DNA of 64,000 nucleotides from Oligoflexia bacterium (lineage in GTDB: Bacteria > Bdellovibrionota > UBA1018 > CAIPTA01), in assembly GCA_023954355.1 (NCBI GenBank), contig JAMLID010000003.1:1-64000 (forward strand), written 5' to 3'. Below, in pieces: positions 17,907 to 28,862 of this stretch. Every line of letters starts with the position of its first letter. The stretch's first letter is position 1. The notes beneath the pieces are model-generated. The model saw only the letters and a program-made list of their open reading frames with translations. It did no database searches and was not told where the DNA came from. Position numbers and translations under genes: made by a program.

Positions 17907-19298
17907 TTAGTGAGACTTAGGTCCAGTTTTCATCACACTCTTTACCTCTGCAATTGCAACCACAGGTAAAAACCTACAGAACAATAAAAAGAGAGTAAAA
18001 AATAATCCAAAGCTTCCTAGCGTAATCACCCAGTCTGTAACAGACAGTAAATAGTAATCCCAACTAGACGGTAAAAAGTCTCTATGAAGTGAAGTGGCGA
18101 TAATTACAAAACGCTCAAACCACATTCCGATATTTACAAAAACACTAACAATAAACATCATCGGCACATTTCTTCTAAATTTTTTAAACCAGAAAATCTG
18201 CGGAATAATCGAATTACAAGTAATCATCGTCCAATACGCCCATGCATAAGGGCCTAGTGCACGGTTATTAAAAAACACATACTGCTCGTAAGGATTTCCC
18301 GAATACCAAGCAATGAAAAACTCAGTAGCATAAGCTAATCCAACAAGCATACCGGTACACATGGTAATTTTGTTCATCGCCTCTAGGTGGTTAAGCGTAA
18401 TATAATTTTTCAAAGAAAACACTTCTCTGGCGATTACCATCAAGGTTACCACCATTGCGAATCCAGAAAAAATCGCTCCAATAACAAAGTAAGGAGGAAA
18501 AATCGTCGTATGCCATCCAGGTAAGTTAGAAACAGCAAAGTCAAAAGATACAATTGTATGAACCGATAATACTAGAGGCGCAGAAAGTCCCGCTAATAAT
18601 CCATAGGCTTTTTCATAGTGGTGCCAGTGACGTGCACCACCTTTCCAACCCATAGATAAAAGGCCATACACCTTTTTACGAATTGGATGAATCGCACGAT
18701 CTCTTACAGTAGCCAAATCTGGAATCAACCCGATATACCAAAAAACTAAAGAGATGGTAAAATAAGTGCTCACCGCAAATACGTCCCACAAAAGAGGGGA
18801 ACGAAAGTTCACCCACAACGACCCCATATCATTTGGGTATGGTAACAACCAATAGGCAGCCAACCATGGACGACCAGTATGACCGAGTGGATACATAAGA
18901 GCACATATCACGGCAAAAATAGTCATTGCCTCCGCGGCTCTGTTAATACCTGTTCTCCAGTTTTGACGAAATAAATACAATACCGCTGAAATCAATGTAC
19001 CTGCGTGACCAATACCGATCCAAAATACGAAATTGATGATGTCAGCACCCCAAGCGTTCGTATTATGTATTCCCCAAAGCCCTAGACCAAACCAAAGGGT
19101 TAATCCCCATGCAGTTAAGCCAGCCCCCAAAATACTGATAGAAATTCCAAAAGCAATTAACCATGTTTTTGTTGGAAAACTTTCTAAGGGACGGCAAACA
19201 TCTGCAGTTACATCTGCGTAGGTTTTTCCTCCAGAGACTAGGTCTACTCTGTCTAGCTCTACGGCGTTTCCATCCATACTTACTGTAGTTGAATTCAT
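17907..19298 (-). CDS. actC: Alternative Complex III subunit ActC (NrfD/PsrC-like)
   Basis: A 463-residue protein with about ten membrane helices of the NrfD/polysulfide reductase family. It forms the main quinol site next to the ActB Fe-S domain. Visible marks include [27 protein letters not shown] and the [18 protein letters not shown] loop. The ATG at 19298 has AGGAG seven bases before it; an in-frame GTG 18 bases earlier lies upstream of this ribosome site and is rejected. It follows actB by 23 bases. Confidence 0.93.
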   Translation of the reverse strand: MNSTTVSMDGNAVELDRVDLVSGGKTYADVTADVCRPLESFPTKTWLIAFGISISILGAGLTAWGLTLWFGLGLWGIHNTNAWGADIINFVFWIGIGHAGTLISAVLYLFRQNWRTGINRAAEAMTIFAVICALMYPLGHTGRPWLAAYWLLPYPNDMGSLWVNFRSPLLWDVFAVSTYFTISLVFWYIGLIPDLATVRDRAIHPIRKKVYGLLSMGWKGGARHWHHYEKAYGLLAGLSAPLVLSVHTIVSFDFAVSNLPGWHTTIFPPYFVIGAIFSGFAMVVTLMVIAREVFSLKNYITLNHLEAMNKITMCTGMLVGLAYATEFFIAWYSGNPYEQYVFFNNRALGPYAWAYWTMITCNSIIPQIFWFKKFRRNVPMMFIVSVFVNIGMWFERFVIIATSLHRDFLPSSWDYYLLSVTDWVITLGSFGLFFTLFLLFCRFLPVVAIAEVKSVMKTGPKSH

Positions 19299-19321
19299 AC
19301 TTTCTCCTAAAGTCACCTTTT

Positions 19322-22300
19322 TTAGTGGTGTCCTCCCCCATGATCCGCATTTTTCATCGGCGCTCTATTTCTCACCTTAGAAAGATACGTAATGGCTGGC
19401 TTTGCATTTAATTCTTCTAAGGAAGTAAAACTACGGCCGTGTGCTTGTAATTTCGCTACCTTGCTTTCTGGGTCGTTTAAATCACCAAAAACAATTGCAT
19501 CCGAAGCACATGCATCCTGACAAGCTGTACGAATATCATTCTCTCCTGCTCTTCGGCCCTCAGTTTTTGCACGGCTCTTACCAGCTTCTATTCGTTGCAC
19601 ACAGAAAGTACATTTTTCCATTACCCCTCTACTTCTTAGAGTAACTTCAGGGTTTTTCATTAATGGAAGTGGATGTTCCATAGGGGCATTCATAGGAGCA
19701 TTATTTTCGAACCAGTTGAATCTTCTTACTTTATACGGACAGTTGTTTGAGCAATATTTCGTACCTACGCAACGGTTATAGGTCATCTGGTTCAATCCAT
19801 CATCACTATGTGTAGTTGCTAATACCGGACAAACGGTCTCACAAGGCGCATTGTCACAATGCTGACAAAGCATAGGTTGATAAATGGTTTCAGGATTCAT
19901 TGCATCGCCCGAATAATAGCGGTCAATACGGATCCACTGCATTTCTCTTCCTCTTTGTACTTGCTCTTTCCCAACAGCAGGCACGTTGTTCTCTACCGAA
20001 CAAGCAACTACACAAGCAGAGCATCCTGTACATGAGTTTAGGTCAATTGCCATTCCCCATTTATAGCCCTTATATTCATGCTCGGACCAAATACTTGGAG
20101 GATTCGGAAAATGACGAACAATCCCTGCTTTTGGATTCGCACGGTACTCCTCTAAAGAGGTGTCGAAAACAATATCTCGCCCCTCTAGTCTATGATGCCC
20201 TTGCGTGCAGGGAATCTTTTCTCTTTTTCCTGTTTTTGTGATTCTAACACCATGAACCAACCAATTCGGCATAGCTCCAGAGGTAGCAGAAGCAGTGAAG
20301 TTCGCAAAAGAAACACCCACTCCGTTACCAATACGACCTTTGAATTTACGTCCATATCCCAAGTGTGCAGATACAAGACCATCTACTAATCCAGGTTGTT
20401 GATACACAGGTATCTCAACTGAAGATGCAGCTGTTTCTACCTTTACAATATCTCCATCTTTCCACCCATTTTTATGAGCAGTCGACTCACTAACAGCTAA
20501 ATAATTTCCCCAAGTATTCTTTGAAACAGGGTCTGGTAGCTCTTGTAAAATAGCGTTATTGCTTTGGCTACCGTCTCCGAAAGCGATTGAAGATGTTAGT
20601 AATAGAGTAAAGTCTGTATCACCACTAACTCTACCTGCACTTTTTCCAGCATTGATTGCAGAGCGAAACGCATCCATTTTATATCTTCTGCTAGAGGTTC
20701 CATTATTCAAATTTGCAGGTGCTGCCACACCAGACATTAATGTATCATCCCACCAATTTTGGAATGAGCTTGAAGAGTATCTTCCGTGCAATCCCTTCCA
20801 TGTAGAAACAACGGCTTCATATGCATTCTCTGCAAACTTTTGGCCTCTACCTATAGCAGACCACTCAATTAAACAGTCCAATAATGAACGCGTATTCCAT
20901 AGTGAACGAATAGTCGGCTGAACAATAGAATAAACATCTTTAATTGGGCTTACATCTCCCCAACTTTCTAGCGGATGATTCTCTGCTAATACATACTTAG
21001 CAATGCGAGATGTCTCATCTAAATGCGAGGTAAAATAGAATACATTCGGAACACTCTTTATCGCCGCTTCTATCCCCATGGACTCAGCAAATAAATAGAG
21101 AGGATTTACTCCTTGAATAATCAAAGTCTTTACTGATCCAGTACGAATCGCAGTTAATAGAGACTCAAAGGATGCATAATTTCCCTTAAACTGATTCGAA
21201 GGGTGAAGCAATCCATCTATTGTTTCTCCCTCATTATCCAAAACAGAGTTTAAAAAATTCACTACGTTTTGTAGAGCAACCGCTTGCGGGCCCTTACCTG
21301 AAGCCACTATCAATCCACGACCTCTATACCGAACAAGGTCTTTTGCTACCTCTGTAATAATCTCAGCAGCAACGCCTGTTTTTTGCTGAATATTCGCAGG
21401 AGAATATTCTGATAAGCCTGGAGTACCTTGACCTATAATTCGTCCCACTTCAAACGCAATAGATAAAGCAATCAATAGTTGGTCAGCAGGATGAATCGCA
21501 ACTCTTCGGTCTGCATTCTGCCCAGTTAAACGCATCATGCTTTCAAAGACGACCAATTTCGACATTGAAACTCTATTGCCAGAAAGTCTTCTCTTTTCAG
21601 AGAATCCTTTTTCATACTCTACAGTAGATCCCCAATTATCTAAAAAATCAGCATCGATTGAAACAATATAATCTGCTCGATCAAAACGATAACGAGGCAT
21701 CACGCGCTCACCATAGCTTTGCGCTTGTCCCTCTAAAACATCATCCATTGGCAAAGAGTCAATCATCACGTGACGATAACCCAAACGATCAATCACTGAT
21801 TGTAAAGTTGGACTCAAAATAGAACTTGTTAAAATCCAAACCCCATCTTTAGTAGCAAGAGCTTGAGCCGCAGCCTTATCAATATCTTCCCAGCTTGCAT
21901 CTGCTCCCGCAATTTGCGGATTTCGCAAACGGTCTGGATCATACAAGTCATGAATAGAAGCTTGGTCTCTAGCCGAAATCGCTCCACGATTTACTGGATG
22001 ATCTGTATTCCCATCTACCTTAATAGGACGACCTTCTCTAGTGGTCACTAAAAGACCGTAACCAGTTAAGGGATCAGCTGATGCATAGAAATTTGGTTTT
22101 CCAGGAATAATTTCTTCTGGATTATTCACGTAAGGAACAATTTTTTGCACTGGCCGTCTAGTACAACCCGCAAGACTTGCCATTAAAGCCGAGGCACCCA
22201 TGATTTTCATAAAATCACGACGGTCTAAACCAGAAGATTCTTCACCTTCTCGGATGGGAGTTGAAATAAATTCGCCAGGAAGATTTTTTTCAAAAACCTC

Positions 22301-22375
22301 AGGAGCTCGAGACTCTTCTACACTCATCCAAAATCGTTTTGCTTGCGTGCTGGATTCTATTTGATCTTTTTTCAT
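19322..22375 (-). CDS. actB: Alternative Complex III subunit ActB (Tat-exported molybdopterin-like plus Fe-S protein)
   Basis: A 1017-residue fusion. Residues 50-75 carry a twin-arginine motif (RRDFMK) and lipobox-like LAGC, so the folded protein is exported by Tat. The middle is a molybdopterin-oxidoreductase-like domain; by family knowledge this domain has no cofactor in ActB. The C-terminal 300 residues hold the ferredoxin-like clusters: [24 protein letters not shown], a third with CSNNCPYK and a fourth with CTFCVQRI. It carries electrons from quinol to the hemes. It is intact, while its partner actA just upstream is broken. Confidence 0.94.
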   Translation of the reverse strand: MKKDQIESSTQAKRFWMSVEESRAPEVFEKNLPGEFISTPIREGEESSGLDRRDFMKIMGASALMASLAGCTRRPVQKIVPYVNNPEEIIPGKPNFYASADPLTGYGLLVTTREGRPIKVDGNTDHPVNRGAISARDQASIHDLYDPDRLRNPQIAGADASWEDIDKAAAQALATKDGVWILTSSILSPTLQSVIDRLGYRHVMIDSLPMDDVLEGQAQSYGERVMPRYRFDRADYIVSIDADFLDNWGSTVEYEKGFSEKRRLSGNRVSMSKLVVFESMMRLTGQNADRRVAIHPADQLLIALSIAFEVGRIIGQGTPGLSEYSPANIQQKTGVAAEIITEVAKDLVRYRGRGLIVASGKGPQAVALQNVVNFLNSVLDNEGETIDGLLHPSNQFKGNYASFESLLTAIRTGSVKTLIIQGVNPLYLFAESMGIEAAIKSVPNVFYFTSHLDETSRIAKYVLAENHPLESWGDVSPIKDVYSIVQPTIRSLWNTRSLLDCLIEWSAIGRGQKFAENAYEAVVSTWKGLHGRYSSSSFQNWWDDTLMSGVAAPANLNNGTSSRRYKMDAFRSAINAGKSAGRVSGDTDFTLLLTSSIAFGDGSQSNNAILQELPDPVSKNTWGNYLAVSESTAHKNGWKDGDIVKVETAASSVEIPVYQQPGLVDGLVSAHLGYGRKFKGRIGNGVGVSFANFTASATSGAMPNWLVHGVRITKTGKREKIPCTQGHHRLEGRDIVFDTSLEEYRANPKAGIVRHFPNPPSIWSEHEYKGYKWGMAIDLNSCTGCSACVVACSVENNVPAVGKEQVQRGREMQWIRIDRYYSGDAMNPETIYQPMLCQHCDNAPCETVCPVLATTHSDDGLNQMTYNRCVGTKYCSNNCPYKVRRFNWFENNAPMNAPMEHPLPLMKNPEVTLRSRGVMEKCTFCVQRIEAGKSRAKTEGRRAGENDIRTACQDACASDAIVFGDLNDPESKVAKLQAHGRSFTSLEELNAKPAITYLSKVRNRAPMKNADHGGGHH

Positions 22376-22385
22376 TGCCTAACCT

Positions 22386-22932
22386 CTAACGATGACAAGT
22401 ATTACAATTCAACGGCGCTTGGTTCTCTGGCTGTCTGTGACAGTTAATACACCAACCCATAGTAAAGGGGCTCACTTGCTCCACTTTTTCCATTGCGGCT
22501 ACGTTGCCATGGCAAGTGTCACAACTAATACCTCTTTGAATATGTCGCTCATGATTAAAATACACAAAATCGGGTAATACATGTACGTTCACCCACTGTA
22601 TAGGCTGATTATTATTATAAGCTTCTGTTAACTTCTGAATCCAAGGCGAGTCTGTTTTCACTACACGGTGACAGTTCATGCATACAGCCGTACTTGGTAC
22701 GTTCGCATGAGGACTCTTATCAACATTTGAGACAGATTGCTGATTGAATTTTCTAATCTTTATGCAAAGTGATGACTGAAGGGAATCGGCTGAGATACGC
22801 ATACCCCACACCTCTTCCAGGCATCAAGAAAATACCGAAACCAACAATCGTTAGAATCGATACAATAAAACTTATGATAATGATTTTCTTCTCATTGTGA
22901 TGCGAATTCATTCCACCCGACATTACGCCCAT
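22386..22932 (-). pseudogene. actA: actA (multiheme cytochrome c of Alternative Complex III), disrupted by small indels
   Basis: The gene should encode the membrane-anchored pentaheme ActA. An N-terminal frame starting at 22932 (or 22923) gives the anchor helix and GRGVGYA, then ends at a TAG at 22753. A second frame briefly reads SQPIPFSHH, the expected segment before heme 1. A third frame (open from 22811) gives SNVDKSPHANVPSTAVCMNCH and onward to the end, with four heme sites (CMNCH, CDTCH, CINCH, CNTCH). The first CxxCH is missing: the position reads QQSV. At least two frame changes and several substitutions lie within about 75 bases (22735-22810). This is either real decay or local sequence error; the rest of the cluster is intact. 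Confidence 0.75.
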
Positions 22933-23049
22933 CCCAAAATAATTATTTAAGTGCCCTAGTACTATAACCAGGAATTTACAATTTTCCTATATCCGATTTT
23001 GTTTGTTTTCATTTGCTCACAAAAAAAAGCTCTGTTAGATCAAAAGCAA

Positions 23050-23343
23050 ATGATCGAAAACACAAAAACCTATAAAGGAAAAACAGAAAGCGCGTCAAAA
23101 CAATCTGCCTCCGCTTCTGAAATGCCTCAGCAAAAAACAACAGAAGGGATTGAAGCAGACTCTAACGCTACTCATCTACCGAAGATGAGCCGCAGAGAAT
23201 GGTTTAGCGCCCTTCGTCCTGCACTAGGAGATGGTCTCGTTAAATTAATACGCACGAGTAATAATTTGCAACGCGAAATCAACGAAGAGCTTCACGAACA
23301 AATTCGCGCAAGCACTCTACCCAAAAAACAAGATTCAAAATAG
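23050..23343 (+). CDS. small soluble protein of unknown function beside the act cluster
   Basis: About 97 residues. The first half is hydrophilic and rich in Ser, Lys, Gln and Thr; the second half looks like the conserved part, beginning MSRREWFSALRPALGDGLVKLIRTSNN and ending in an amphipathic helix. It is divergent from actA and convergent with ccsA, whose stop lies two bases away. The ATG at 23050 is taken as start because the longer frame begins only with a TTG. No convincing ribosome site precedes either. SRREWF-type motifs resemble the start of Tat-linked ferredoxin proteins, but no cysteines are present. Confidence 0.5.
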   Translation: MIENTKTYKGKTESASKQSASASEMPQQKTTEGIEADSNATHLPKMSRREWFSALRPALGDGLVKLIRTSNNLQREINEELHEQIRASTLPKKQDSK

Positions 23344-23345
23344 CG

Positions 23346-25004
23346 TCAGCTTTTTGCCGATTTCTTTTTTTGATAAATAGCCCAAGCAATCACTAATAAT
23401 TGTAAGCTGCAATATGTCGCCACATAACTTACTCCACCGGTTGAGAAGCCATAACTGTGTTTTCCTTGGCCCAAAACAAAGTTCACTCCATACCACGCCA
23501 TAAGCACACCCATAAATGCTACAACGCATCCAGCAAGAAAACCAAAGTGCCCAACTAGACCTCGAAACCTTGCATGAATCAAAGCAAGATATCCCAATAA
23601 AGCAATTAATGCCCAAGTCTCTTTTGGATCCCAACCCCAAAATCTTCCCCAAGAATAATCTGCCCATACTCCACCAAGAATCGTACCTGCGGCTAATAGA
23701 ATGACGCCTACCTGCACCGCTCGATAAGAAAAAAAGGCTAAGTCACGAAATCCCATATGTTTAGATTCTTTTCCTGTAAATAGATAGGGGATCAACCCCA
23801 TGTTTCCGTAAACTAAAGAAAGCGCAAAAGCGGCGTATCCAAGAGTGATTGTTAAAACATGCACAGTTAACCACATATTACTACGCAACACTGACTCTAA
23901 TGGATGAATCCCATCATCCATTACAGATCCCACATTGTCTGAAATGATCAACGAGATGACTGCAAAAATTAGCGAGGCTAGTGCTATCAATTTCTTTTTA
24001 TAGATAAGCTCAAAAATTAAACCAAACAACATACTTCCAAAAGCCACGAAGATGATAGACTCATACATATTCGACACTGGCGGTCTGCCGGCGATCCAGC
24101 AACGTAGAAAAAAACCGTAGGTCTGTATAAAAAAACTAACGAGAAAAAAAGCCATTCCAAATTTATAAAAACTTGGACGGCCGTATATTGAAAAACCAAT
24201 AAAAATAGAAGCTACAAGAGCTAATATCCATGCCACTCGAAACGGACGAAGAGCATTAAAGTGCACTTCTAATTTCATGTCAAAATCAGAAGGATAAAGA
24301 TTAGGATTATTTTGCCGAGCTAGATCCTTAAACTTTGTAATATACTCTGCTAACTTTTCTCTCGTCTCTTGCTTGTCTGAGGTGAAACCAGCCGGTAAAA
24401 GAGCAAACCTAAGCTTTTGTTCATCAGTGAACTGCGAAAAACTTAGCCAAGTATCTGATTCCATCGCCTGAGAAGGGTTTGGTGGAATCACTCGAATCGC
24501 ACCACCACTCACTAATTGTTGTAAAAAGGCCATTTGATTTGCCAAGCGCAATACTGCCTGAAAATAAGGGTCTAACTTTTCTTCTGCCCTTTGCTTTGCA
24601 TCTAACTCTTGAAAGAGTGGCATCATTCTTGGAGCGTGCATAAGCTCTTTAGGTGAATACAACTGCCTTGTTTGGTCTAAGGCTAAATCTTTTCTAAGCT
24701 CTTGGTGTGAAATTTGTATAAATTGGATTTCTTGCCAAACTTGCGGTTCAAATAAAATAGAAAGCACAAGTTCATAACTTTCTTTTCCTCGAAATTTCTC
24801 TTTTCCTACAAATAGATCAAAAGCTTCTCTTGAAAACGTATCAAAGGGCTTTAAGCGACCAGCAGATTGAATCGGAAGCGCTTTAATTTCTGAAACCCAA
24901 TCTGTTTTAGACCATGTACGCATGAATGGATCAGGCTGATTAGCAAATGCCCAAATAGGGATCATGAAAGTTACCGCCAAGAATCCCCAAATTAACTTAT
25001 GCAT
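23346..25004 (-). CDS. ccsA: cytochrome c biogenesis protein CcsA (ResC), system II
   Basis: A 552-residue protein. An N-terminal signal helix and a periplasmic domain of about 240 residues are followed by eight or so membrane helices. These carry the heme-handling WWD segment WGRFWGWDPKETW and flanking histidines. CcsA exports heme and, with ResB, attaches it to CxxCH motifs. It is longer than the usual CcsA (about 320 residues) because of the N-terminal domain, a layout known from some epsilon- and deltaproteobacterial-type CcsA proteins. It overlaps resB by eight bases. Confidence 0.9.
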   Translation of the reverse strand: MHKLIWGFLAVTFMIPIWAFANQPDPFMRTWSKTDWVSEIKALPIQSAGRLKPFDTFSREAFDLFVGKEKFRGKESYELVLSILFEPQVWQEIQFIQISHQELRKDLALDQTRQLYSPKELMHAPRMMPLFQELDAKQRAEEKLDPYFQAVLRLANQMAFLQQLVSGGAIRVIPPNPSQAMESDTWLSFSQFTDEQKLRFALLPAGFTSDKQETREKLAEYITKFKDLARQNNPNLYPSDFDMKLEVHFNALRPFRVAWILALVASIFIGFSIYGRPSFYKFGMAFFLVSFFIQTYGFFLRCWIAGRPPVSNMYESIIFVAFGSMLFGLIFELIYKKKLIALASLIFAVISLIISDNVGSVMDDGIHPLESVLRSNMWLTVHVLTITLGYAAFALSLVYGNMGLIPYLFTGKESKHMGFRDLAFFSYRAVQVGVILLAAGTILGGVWADYSWGRFWGWDPKETWALIALLGYLALIHARFRGLVGHFGFLAGCVVAFMGVLMAWYGVNFVLGQGKHSYGFSTGGVSYVATYCSLQLLVIAWAIYQKKKSAKS

Positions 25005-26430
25005 GATTCTCTCCCTTATCTTTTTTCATGAAGATCTTAGATCTACCAGAATATACTGGCTTGAAATAAAACATAGATATGATTCCAAAAACAATCATTA
25101 GCGAGCCGAAGTATTTAATTACTCTACCAGGATCATAGTTCACAGATAAAACAGAAACGATTGGCTTACCTTCTTCATCTGTCTCGTAACTTGCTTGATA
25201 AAAAGTAAACCCATTATAATGTAAAGGCTCATTCATAGAAATAAGGTGTGTTTTATCTAAAACACTCACTTGGCTGGTATAGGTTTTCGCTTTATTGGTT
25301 CCTGGATAATAACCTATATCAAAACGATTAAGCTTAAGATCAAAACCTAAATCGACTCTCTTTTTTGTGAATTGAATATAGTAAAGTGAATCTCCACTAG
25401 ACACTTGCGCCGAAGCTCCAAGCTCTAACCATACTTTCTCTTGACCCAACTCTAACTCTAAGGCTTCTATCGGCTGTGCGCCGGGGGGGGCTTTTTCAAC
25501 AGAATAATAGTCAGCCACGGGAATCGCCGATGGGCGATAATCTTCTACAACTAATCCAAAATCCATCCAACCTAAGGGACGTAACTTTCCAAGCACAACT
25601 GTACCCATGTCTGTTTGTCTGCCATCTTTATTGGTGACTACGATTCCTAAATCTTTTTGATTTTTTGGATAGATAAAAAGCGTTGGCTTATCCATCCCCT
25701 CTTCTTTAGTAGGTTTATTTTTTTGAAAGCGAATTCTTGCAGGCCCAATCTCACGATTCGTACCTTTTAACTCTTGAAGAAACATCCAATCCGAAAAGTT
25801 AGCTCTGCTACCTTCAAGACGAAGCTTTATGGCTGATGCGCCCTTTCCTACAGCCACGTCTTCTGCACGAACCACGCGCTCGGCGATTGGGTAATAGCGT
25901 AAAATTTTTGCTTCAGGCAATGCTTCTTTTGTTGTCGGAGACTCTAAAGAAAGTTCCAGTGTTTTTTCAAATTTTGAGCGCAAATCAAAATGCAATGGCT
26001 TATCTAATACCAATTCATAATTCGATTGAGGTAACGCACGAAAAATATATAAAACATTTTCTTCAATGCGAACTTGCTTGGATGTTTCTCCAGGGGCTAG
26101 GGCAACGATTCCATCAATACCGTGACGTTGTTGAATCCAAGAACCCAGAAGCAAAACAATGATTCCTAAATGTGTAATTAAAAAACCAATGTGATGTCTC
26201 TTCCAAGGCAGACGAGACATGGCAGAAGCAGACAAGTTTAAAATAAAAAGCCACAACAAAACTTGCATCCACCAAGAGCGGTATACAACTTGAGATGCAA
26301 CGGCTGCTCCATACTTTGATTCGTAAATAGTTCCCGCTGCCAGTGCTATGGCTAAAATGATAATATTGATTACAGCTAGCTCTAAAGAAGCTAGACCGTT
26401 AAATATTTTATTCGCAATTTTCCAAAACAA
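24997..26430 (-). CDS. resB: cytochrome c biogenesis protein ResB (Ccs1), system II
   Basis: A 477-residue ResB-family protein. It has three N-terminal helices with WKRHHIGFLITHLGIIVLL, a large periplasmic domain with the typical FDIGYYPGTNKAKTYTS and LHYNGFTFYQASYE segments, and a final helix. It pairs with CcsA for covalent heme attachment to the many c-type cytochromes encoded next door. A homopolymer of eight C (coding strand; 25483-25490) encodes part of KAPPGAQ and could be prone to slippage. The gene is intact here. Confidence 0.9.
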   Translation of the reverse strand: MFWKIANKIFNGLASLELAVINIIILAIALAAGTIYESKYGAAVASQVVYRSWWMQVLLWLFILNLSASAMSRLPWKRHHIGFLITHLGIIVLLLGSWIQQRHGIDGIVALAPGETSKQVRIEENVLYIFRALPQSNYELVLDKPLHFDLRSKFEKTLELSLESPTTKEALPEAKILRYYPIAERVVRAEDVAVGKGASAIKLRLEGSRANFSDWMFLQELKGTNREIGPARIRFQKNKPTKEEGMDKPTLFIYPKNQKDLGIVVTNKDGRQTDMGTVVLGKLRPLGWMDFGLVVEDYRPSAIPVADYYSVEKAPPGAQPIEALELELGQEKVWLELGASAQVSSGDSLYYIQFTKKRVDLGFDLKLNRFDIGYYPGTNKAKTYTSQVSVLDKTHLISMNEPLHYNGFTFYQASYETDEEGKPIVSVLSVNYDPGRVIKYFGSLMIVFGIISMFYFKPVYSGRSKIFMKKDKGENHA

Positions 26431-26504
26431 AGCAAATCCCTCGCACTCAAACTATTAGATAAGTGCTCGTTTGAAAAGAGATAAGTCTGAGCGCGACATT
26501 TTTC

Positions 26505-26864
26505 CTATTTGGTATCTGAAGACTCTTTTGCAGCTTCAGGTGTCGGATTCGCCGCAGCAGGCGCTGCTGAAGAATCGATAGGAGCAGAGTTTGTTGTTGT
26601 AGACTTATGATCATCGAAAATAGATGATTTAATCGACTTTGATTTCACCATGGTCAATCCAATTGAGGTAATCATGAAAACAATAGCTATACCCATAGTT
26701 AGTTGTGTGAAAAAATTGCTACCACCAGAGCTACCAAAAAGGGTATTCGCACCGCCACCGCCGAAGCCAGCACCTAATCCACCACCTTTACCAGACTGTA
26801 GAAGAACGACAACAACCATCATTACAGCTGCAATTACATGAACAATCATCAATAGTGTATACAT
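26505..26864 (-). CDS. secG: preprotein translocase subunit SecG
   Basis: A 119-residue inner-membrane protein with two helices. The conserved LLQSGKGGGLGAGFGGG loop and FGSSGGSNFFTQLT segment identify SecG, which assists SecYE in protein export. The C-terminal tail is an Ala/Ser/Thr-rich linker. It follows tpiA, the common gap-pgk-tpiA-secG order. Confidence 0.95.
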   Translation of the reverse strand: MYTLLMIVHVIAAVMMVVVVLLQSGKGGGLGAGFGGGGANTLFGSSGGSNFFTQLTMGIAIVFMITSIGLTMVKSKSIKSSIFDDHKSTTTNSAPIDSSAAPAAANPTPEAAKESSDTK

Positions 26865-26895
26865 AAGCTAACCTCTCCTAAGAATGCGAAAGCTA

Positions 26896-27654
26896 TCATT
26901 GATTTGCAGCTGCGGCAATTGATAAAAACGAACCAACCTCTAAACTTGCACCACCAACTAATGCACCATCTACATCGGGCTGAGAAAGAATTTCTTTGGC
27001 ATTTTCAGGCTTTACGCTTCCACCGTAAAGAATTCGACATTTAGCAGCATTTTCTTTTCCCCAACTAGATTCGATGCGCTTACGAATTTGCTGTTGAACC
27101 TCTTGTGCTTGTAATGCCGTTGCTGTTTTGCCTGTTCCTATTGCCCAAACTGGCTCATAAGCAATGCTAAAGCTTGAGCTAGGTTCTTTGACTAAAGAAA
27201 AAAGCGGGGCCAACTGCTGATCTATCACTTCCATAGTTCGATTGGCTTCTCGCTCTTCTAAGGTTTCTCCTACACAAAAAATGGGCTGTAACCCAAAAGT
27301 AATTGCCCCCAAAGCGCGCTCAGCAGCTGAGGTATTTGTTTCTCCAAAAAATTGCCTTCTTTCAGAGTGACCAATGATAACCATTTCAGAGCCAAATTCT
27401 TTTGCCGCTAAGGGAGAGAGCTCACCAGTGAATGCTCCCATTTCTTTATAATGAATGTTTTGGGGGCCCCAAAAAAAATGATTTTGTTTCGTAGCGGTAA
27501 ATATTGTCGAGAAAAGCGGAAGATGAACCGCTTGTGGAAAAATAGCTAAATCTACAGAAAGCTGCCCAATCTTTTTTTGTATTTCTTCACAAAAAAACCT
27601 CACCTCTGAGGCCGATTTATACATTTTCCAATTTCCTGCTATTAGTGGCCGCAT
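26896..27654 (-). CDS. tpiA: triosephosphate isomerase
   Basis: A 252-residue TIM-barrel enzyme interconverting dihydroxyacetone phosphate and glyceraldehyde 3-phosphate. Active-site Lys lies in GNWKMYK, the catalytic His in IGHSERR and the catalytic Glu in YEPVWAIGTGK; the phosphate-binding ILYGGSV and GALVGGASL segments complete it. Its ATG shares one base with the pgk stop. Cytoplasmic glycolysis. Confidence 0.97.
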   Translation of the reverse strand: MRPLIAGNWKMYKSASEVRFFCEEIQKKIGQLSVDLAIFPQAVHLPLFSTIFTATKQNHFFWGPQNIHYKEMGAFTGELSPLAAKEFGSEMVIIGHSERRQFFGETNTSAAERALGAITFGLQPIFCVGETLEEREANRTMEVIDQQLAPLFSLVKEPSSSFSIAYEPVWAIGTGKTATALQAQEVQQQIRKRIESSWGKENAAKCRILYGGSVKPENAKEILSQPDVDGALVGGASLEVGSFLSIAAAANQ

Positions 27655-28862
27655 TATTTTCCTTTTAAAATATCGATTCCTGGAAGACCGCGACCCTCTA
27701 AATACTTTAGAGACGCTCCGCCCCCAGTGCTCAAAAGATCAAACCTAGACTCAAGAGAAAAAGAGTGAACAGCAGAAAGAGTATCTCCCCCGCCAGCCAC
27801 TTTGATTCCATCAATTGCACTAATTTCTCTCGCTATTGCCAATGTACCGGCAGAAAATTTTTCTTTTTCAAAAAAACCCATGGGGCCATTCCAAAAAATG
27901 GTTTTTGCCTCACGAATTTTTTCTGAGAAAAGAGCTACTGTCTGTGGTCCAATATCAAGAGCTGCTTGATTAGCCGAAATCTCTTTTACTACTTTAGGGT
28001 TTGAAAAGTCCGGATCACTTTCAGGCTCTACTACTACATGGTCAATTGGTAAAAACACTTCTACCTTATGGCTTTCAGCTTTTTTTAAAATCATTCCAGC
28101 GGCGGCTATACCCTCTTCTTCGCACTTAGATTTTCCGATTGTCTTACCTTGCGCAGCTAAAAATGCATAAGCCATGGCACCGCCGATTACTAGGCGATCT
28201 ACGAAGTTAAGCATGTTTTCAAGTGCTTTGAGCTTATCTGTCACTTTAGAACCACCGGCAACCAAAACATAGGGGTGGTTAGGAGACTCAATCAGTTTAT
28301 TTAAAAACTTCAGCTCTTTTTGGATTAAAAAACCACAGGCTTTTTCTGTCATTACAGAGGGAACCCCATAAGTTGAAGCATGTTTTCTATGAGCGGTACC
28401 AAAAGCATCGGTAATATAGATATCCGCTAAATGCGAAAGTTCTCTAGAAAAGTCCGGGTCATTTTTTTCTTCTTCTTCATGAAAGCGAATATTCTCTAAA
28501 AGAATCACTTGATGCTCTTTAGAATGATGAATCATTTGATGAACTCCATCACCAACACTGTCATCAGATAATAAAACTTCTACGCCTAAAAGTTCTGCTA
28601 ACTTTTGCCCAACTAACTCAAGCGAATATTTTTTATTTCTTTTTCCATCCGGGCGCCCAAGATGAGAGCAGAGAATTAGCTTTGCTCCTTTTTCCAAACA
28701 ATACTTAATTGTAGGGAGCGCTTCTTGAATGCGAGTATCGTCATCGATTTTTCTTGCTGCCCCTTCACCAGAAATAGGCACGTTAAGGTCTAGGCGAATA
28801 AAAACTTTTTTTCCCTCTAGCTTTACGTCTTCTACCGAACGAATCGTTTTAGAAATACTCAC
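27654..28862 (-). CDS. pgk: phosphoglycerate kinase
   Basis: A 402-residue two-domain kinase that makes ATP from 1,3-bisphosphoglycerate. The substrate site IRLDLNVPI, CSHLGRPDG and the nucleotide-binding FWNGPMGFFE and GGGDTLSAV segments are all present. It overlaps gap by four bases and tpiA by one, so the three glycolytic genes are translationally coupled. Confidence 0.97.
   Translation of the reverse strand: MSISKTIRSVEDVKLEGKKVFIRLDLNVPISGEGAARKIDDDTRIQEALPTIKYCLEKGAKLILCSHLGRPDGKRNKKYSLELVGQKLAELLGVEVLLSDDSVGDGVHQMIHHSKEHQVILLENIRFHEEEEKNDPDFSRELSHLADIYITDAFGTAHRKHASTYGVPSVMTEKACGFLIQKELKFLNKLIESPNHPYVLVAGGSKVTDKLKALENMLNFVDRLVIGGAMAYAFLAAQGKTIGKSKCEEEGIAAAGMILKKAESHKVEVFLPIDHVVVEPESDPDFSNPKVVKEISANQAALDIGPQTVALFSEKIREAKTIFWNGPMGFFEKEKFSAGTLAIAREISAIDGIKVAGGGDTLSAVHSFSLESRFDLLSTGGGASLKYLEGRGLPGIDILKGK

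Noticed and set aside
19900..20241. 113-codon open frame antisense to actB
   Set aside because: It lies wholly within the Fe-S-coding region of actB, has no ribosome site and its product has no plausible composition.
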